A stretch of 64,000 bases of DNA, from positions 209,618,880-209,682,879 of the forward strand of contig NC_080571.1 in NCBI RefSeq assembly GCF_030247185.1. The letters run 5' to 3'. Origin of the DNA: Malaya genurostris (lineage: Eukaryota > Arthropoda > Insecta > Diptera > Culicidae). The position numbers and the translations under genes were made by a program. Positions 59,710 through 64,000 of the stretch are shown here, in pieces. The notes beneath the pieces are model-generated. The model did no database searches and was not told the DNA's origin. It saw nothing but the letters and a program-made list of their open reading frames with translations. Within the stretch, counting starts at the first letter, position 1. Every line of letters begins with the position of its first letter.

Positions 59710-60230
59710 ATAGGGCTGAAAAGTCATCACTTGTGGCTGAACACCCAATTTAAATCTTAATAATTTAATTTTAACTCATATTCCAATAAATACTTATTAA
59801 AAAAAATAAAACAACTAAAGGATTAGTCCAGAATGTTCAAAATTAATTCAAGTAGAGTGATTTCTCGTTATTTTGAATTCATATATCATGAGAATTCTAA
59901 TATTATCACAATCGATGTTCAAACCCTATATTATTTTACTTCGTATTTATGGTGGTGCATTATCATTATTAAATATTTATCGTGTAGTGCCTAGAACAAA
60001 AATTCCAATATCCTGGTTATATTTATGTTTCATACACTTCTTGAGACTCCATGATGTGATCGCCATATTCAATCCAACAAATGTTTTTTAGGTTGCATTT
60101 CAGTTATCATTACGTTGGGAAACATACCGAAAGCTATCTAAAATAGTGCAGATATTGTATGTTATAATATTATAATATCTATGTTATTGTTATATCAATT
60201 CCTAGTAACGATTTAAATAAATGCTTACGT
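59710..60230. other. AT-rich DNA, no gene seen
   Basis: A 72-codon plus frame (59873-60091) has no recognised domain. Several ATATT-rich strings only. Confidence 0.3.
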
Positions 60231-60280
60231 ATTTATAATGGTTTCGCAACGGAAAAGAAACCTTTTTTCAACTAGTAGCT

Positions 60281-61278
60281 AAAAGCATAGCAACATCGAA
60301 AAATTGTGTACAAATGGTGCACAGAACGCGGACTGTCACTGAGAAAGATAGCAAAAATGGAAGGAATAAGTGAAAAAGCCGTGCAAAATGCAATCAGGAA
60401 ATTCGGTGAGGATAACACCTTTGAGGATAAACCGAAAACGGGTCGAAAAAAAATGTCCTGCTAACCCTCAGTTGGATAAACGTTTACTGAAGGTGTTCGA
60501 GCAAAAGATGGAGGTTTCAGCTCGGGATGTGACCAACAAAGTGTGCACTTCGAAGTCAAATGTTCTTCGTGCTAAAGAACGTTTGAATCTTCGAATCTAT
60601 AAGAAGCAGAAACAACCATAACGTAGTCCGAAACAAGAAGCGTCGATCAGGCCGAGGGTTCGAAAGCTGTACAATACGATTCTTGCTGGAAATTTGAACT
60701 GAATTATCATGGACGACGAAACCTACGTGAAACTCGATTACAAATCCTTGCCGGGACCACAATATTAAATGGTGCGAGAAGGGCAAGTGTTAAACCAGTC
60801 CGAGACATCGATTGAAGTCGAAAAATTTGGTAAGAAAGCTGGTAAGCAATTTGTAGATGCGGTAAGATTTCGAAACCCTTCATAATCACTGTTTCAATGA
60901 ACAGCGAAATATACATCAAGGAATGTTTACAAAAACGACTTCTACTTATGATTCGAAGCCACAAGGATCCTGTTGTCTTCTGACCAGATCTTACTTCTTG
61001 CCACTTTTCGAAATCAACGGTAGAATGGTATACTACCAAAAATGTTACTTTCGTCCCAAAAGACATGAATCTACCGAATTGCCCACAACTTCGACCAATT
61101 GAGGAATTTTGGGCATTAACGAAGGCACATTCCAAGAAACATGTCTCGGCAGCTGAAACCATTCAACAGTTCGAAAAAGATTGAAAAAAATTGTCAAAAC
61201 TTGTCGCCAAGAAGTCTGTACGGAATTTAATGAGGAACGTTCGCAAGAAGGTGCGCCAGCTAGTCTACAATGGCTAAG
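60281..61278 (+). pseudogene. ITmD37E transposase, second copy
   Basis: Plus-strand blocks in order, over several frames: RKIAKMEGISEKAVQNAIRK and FGEDNTFEDKPKTGRKK (first HTH), MEVSARDVTNKVCTSKSNVL and RIYKKQKQP (second HTH), MDDETYVKLDYKSLPGPQY (first catalytic aspartate), then STVEWYTTKNVTFVPKDM, NLPNCPQLRPIEEFWALTKA with the final glutamate, and a C-terminus LVAKKSVRNLMRNVRKKVRQ. The MDDETYVK and NCPQLRPIE blocks match the copy split at 18.5-21.5 kb but the sequences are well diverged, so this is a separate lineage or an older insertion. Frameshifts and stops are frequent. The region of the second aspartate is poorly kept. Confidence 0.8.
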
Positions 61279-62700
61279 TAGCAAATGTTGAGAATAATAT
61301 TCTGTTGTTGTATGTCTAATATTATCAGTGTATCGAATAAAATTTGAATATCTAACACTTGTGAATTATTTACAGCGAAATCAAACTTTCTGGGACAGTC
61401 TTTAAGGTGAAATGTAGCGGAATGCGAAAAACGCGTTTTTGATCAATTATTCAGAAACTAGACCGTATAACAGGTATTATTTTAGATTGTAGCAATTTTT
61501 ATAGCAAAGCTATAACTTCATCGTTGACAAGCTACTGAATGAAATGAATACAAGCCAAGTATTATCGTTCATTAACCTGTGATACAAACAATATGATAAA
61601 CATTGTGGGTCAGCTTCGAGCCAGTCAGCATGGAAAACTTTTTAGAATTCATTGGTTATTCAATTATTACGAATACAATGAATCAACGCTTGATTTTCCT
61701 TTCAAAATCGATTGAATAATAATGAACTACGACATTACTTTATATTCAATTTTGTGCCCTAGATATGTGCTTGAGAAAAGATTCACTAAATAATTTTAAC
61801 TGCCTGGTAAGATGAACTATTAATTATAATTGGAATGTATTCCAACAATGTAATTTATGAAATTATTAAACTATTGATGATTTCTGGACCCGGAGGACAT
61901 TTGATCTTCGGTTCGTTATCGTTGAAATAGATATTCGCAGCCGACTCATAGCATAGCTTCGATTACATGGCTAGTACTACGATCCTATTGACACAACAGA
62001 AATAATACATTCTACTTATTCGAAGATGATAATGAAAGTCAATTAGAATGGAATATATTGGCATTGAATGTATTCGATAAGTAAATTGGACCGCGCTCTA
62101 TCATGCGTGTCAAGTAAATACTTTTACGTATATTCTATCTCATCGGCGGGAAGGGTCTGGTGAACGATTGGCAAAGATATCGAAAATACTTTAATGTTAT
62201 CCCGTCTTCAATCGTTCTTTTGAAGGAGAATCCATCCTTGCTACTAAACTCAGACATATACATGGTTATCAAGTTTGTCAATACATATACATATAGCCTC
62301 ATGTTAGTCGTTCATAATTACTCATGATTTATAGCTCTAGTGTAAGAGTAATCACTAACAATAACGATTGAATTAGCATATATTTAAAGTGTGAAGGATT
62401 CAAAAATCCATTACGTCCAGTCTTTTTTACAAGCCAATATAACGAGAGGTAAACCCACTGCGCTCAATCATTGAAAAAAGTTCTTGTTTCTATGTGTCCG
62501 TTTTTCTTGGTATGCTTTGTGCGACGGTTCGTTCAACTGAAGCGGATAAAATTTTGCGCGCATTATATGACGCTACATTTCACCTTAAGGAATATTTTAT
62601 TATCATTCAAAATCAATAATTTTGCTTAAGTTGAAATAACTAATCGTAATATCTAAATAAACAAAGCCGATTTGTTTTTCAACTCACATAACTGTGAAAT
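61279..62700. other. AT-rich DNA, no gene seen
   Basis: No domain-bearing frame and no obvious copy of the other repeat families. A possible transposon right border near 61380-61430 cannot be fixed by eye. Confidence 0.3.
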
Positions 62701-62784
62701 CAAAAAGAAGGTCAGTTCGTGCTCGCATCTCACACAACACAGTCGCAAATCATTTACGGTCGAAACAACAGAAACAAAGACAAT

Positions 62785-63523
62785 ACAGTACAGTGAACAA
62801 TAGGGTGTACGGAATGGTCAAATACGATTTAACAAAGCCGTCCCTGTGCACATGGTGGACAATGCCATAGAAGTACGCGTGCATGACCTCCCCCCGCAGG
62901 TCACCGATCATTACGTTCGGGAGAATATATAGCAGTACGGTGAAATCCTTTCCATTGAAAGGGAAGTATGGCGGAAGTATTCCGGTATCCGGAATGGCGT
63001 GCGAGTGGTACGTATGCATCTACGTAAGGTAATTCCATCTTACATCATTTGTGGTCAAGGTGGGACACATCCGTGTAAAACGCTGATTACCTATGAAAAT
63101 CAGCTGGTTACATGCCAGTTTTGTGAACAACCTGCACACTACGGTAAACCTTGCACAGAAACTGCGAAAAGGACATCTTCAACCAAAGTCAAGGTAAACC
63201 GTTCAACAATGGAAACTAGTGAGCGCAGTACTCCTGTTTCACCATCAAACCAACCAGCAACTGCAACCAATGTACAACAAGGCGCATCTACAGCAACTAG
63301 CAACGAGCTCAAGACTGAGAACATCAAGGAAAACGAAAAAAAGACGAAAATCAACAACAAAACTACCGATGCGGCAATGGATGACGAGACGAGTCACGAA
63401 CAAAGTGCCCCTCAACCCTCGCAGGAGGGAAATGGAAGCTCCTCTCCTCCTAGAAAAAGAGTGACAACGAGATCCACTTCAAAAAATAAATTATTTAAAA
63501 AATCGGCTAATTCGGCCACGTAA
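62785..63523 (+). pseudogene. LINE ORF1 (gag-like, RRM-type plus zinc knuckle)
   Basis: The frame reads VHMVDNAIEVRVHDLPPQVT, DHYVRENI, a stop (about 62928), then QYGEILSIEREVWRKYSGIR, NGVRVVRMHLRKVIPSYIIC and ENQLVTCQFCEQPAHYGKPC. The CQFCEQPAHYGKPC string is a canonical CX2CX4HX4C zinc knuckle. A hydrophilic tail rich in Ser, Thr, Lys and Asn follows, ending KKSANSAT and a stop at 63521-63523. This protein binds element RNA in I-like LINEs. Only one internal stop spoils it. The decayed copy at 2920-3160 is a close relative. Confidence 0.8.
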
Positions 63524-63567
63524 AGCTTGTACGCAAATAGGCCTGAATAAAAATACCTTTTTTTTGT

Positions 63568-64000
63568 GCAATTGAAGCCATTCGCTCAAACATGACTGGC
63601 AAAACTGAACCGTTTTTCCTGGGCAAAATAAAACAGTGCCTGAACGACATATTGAACAATAATTATTTAATCACTATAGTCTGGGTCCCGGCTCATTGCT
63701 CCATTCCTGGCAATGAAAGAGCCGATATTTTAGCCAAACGTGGTGCTATTGAGGGTGAAATTTATGAGAGACCGATTGCTTTCAACGAATTCTATAGCTC
63801 GTCTTGCCAAAGAACACTTGCCAGCTGGCAATCTTCTTGGGATAAAGATGATCTGGGTCGGTGGATGCACTCAATTATTCCGAAAATATCGACAAAGGCA
63901 TGGTTCAGGGGACTGGATGTGAGTAGGGATTTCATTCGTGTGATGTCCAGACTCATGTCCAATCACTACACGTTAGATGCACATCTCCTTCGAATTGGGC
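63568..64000 (+). pseudogene. LINE RNase H domain fragment running off the window
   Basis: The frame AIEAIRSNMTGKTEPFFLGK continues through VWVPAHCSIPGNERADILAK and RPIAFNEFYSSSCQRTLASW to the window edge without a stop. It is nearly identical to the corresponding part of the ORF2 at 38308-40578. It begins in the middle of the RNase H domain, after the third catalytic block, only 45 bases after the ORF1 stop. Endonuclease, reverse transcriptase and the front of RNase H are therefore deleted. The remaining C-terminus may continue beyond the window. Confidence 0.85.

Overview
The window looks like a transposon-dense, AT-rich stretch of an insect nuclear genome, most likely a mosquito (Culicidae; inference). 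The evidence is two copies of a DD37E Tc1/mariner transposase (ITmD37E, a family known from mosquitoes), a Juan-like Jockey LINE, a tRNA-derived SINE of the kind common in Aedes-type genomes, DD41D (rosa-type) mariners, and the dispersed CCGGAACCGGAAGTCGGATCC repeat family. I found no host protein-coding gene I can support. Almost every recognisable reading frame is transposon-derived and most are broken. The window is probably intergenic or a very large intron.

Layout. 1-5.4 kb: diverged repeats, an ORF1 (gag-like) LINE remnant split by a 309-bp foldback MITE, tandem CCGGAA-type units, and a minus-strand rosa mariner relic. 5.4-7.0 kb: GC-richer, apparently non-repetitive DNA. 7.0-9.8 kb: SINE fragment, then the RNase H end of a LINE split by a 0.88-kb noncoding repeat. 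12.8-16.4 kb: a giant imperfect palindrome centred near 14449. 17.7-21.5 kb: a nested block in which an ITmD37E gene (minus strand) is split in two; between its halves lies a rearranged rosa element with 174-bp inverted ends. 23.2-26.4 kb: a SINE with a 14-bp target duplication inside a small MITE, then a loosely defined 2.4-kb repeat. 27.8-29.9 kb: a GC-rich 65-bp satellite (about 32 copies) with a 390-bp higher-order repeat, flanked by duplicated DNA. 34-35.8 kb: an inverted partner of the 7.9-kb repeat. 37.7-46.6 kb: head-to-tail tandem copies of a repeat starting CTAGCTGACCCG, one carrying a 2.67-kb LINE insertion with a 15-bp target duplication; the block ends in a 170-bp TA tract. 46.9-47.7 kb: an internally deleted mariner. 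51.1-56.1 kb: a near full-length two-ORF LINE (PHD-like finger, endonuclease, reverse transcriptase). 56.4-59.7 kb: a Juan-like LINE with a tRNA-like insertion. 60.2-61.3 kb: a second ITmD37E gene. 62.7-64.0 kb: a LINE ORF1 fused directly to RNase H, running off the window.

How the parts relate. There is no operon-like cooperation; the history is one of insertion into insertion. The SINE and the tRNA-like insert carry polymerase III-type promoter boxes and would have depended on LINE reverse transcriptases. The MITEs would have depended on DNA transposases. The same LINE family appears three times (2.9-3.2 kb, 37.9-40.6 kb, 62.8-64.0 kb). I see no wholly new coding system. The most unusual items are structural: the palindrome, the rosa element with duplicated inverted ends, the satellite with its higher-order repeat, and the tandem 37.7-46.5 kb array.
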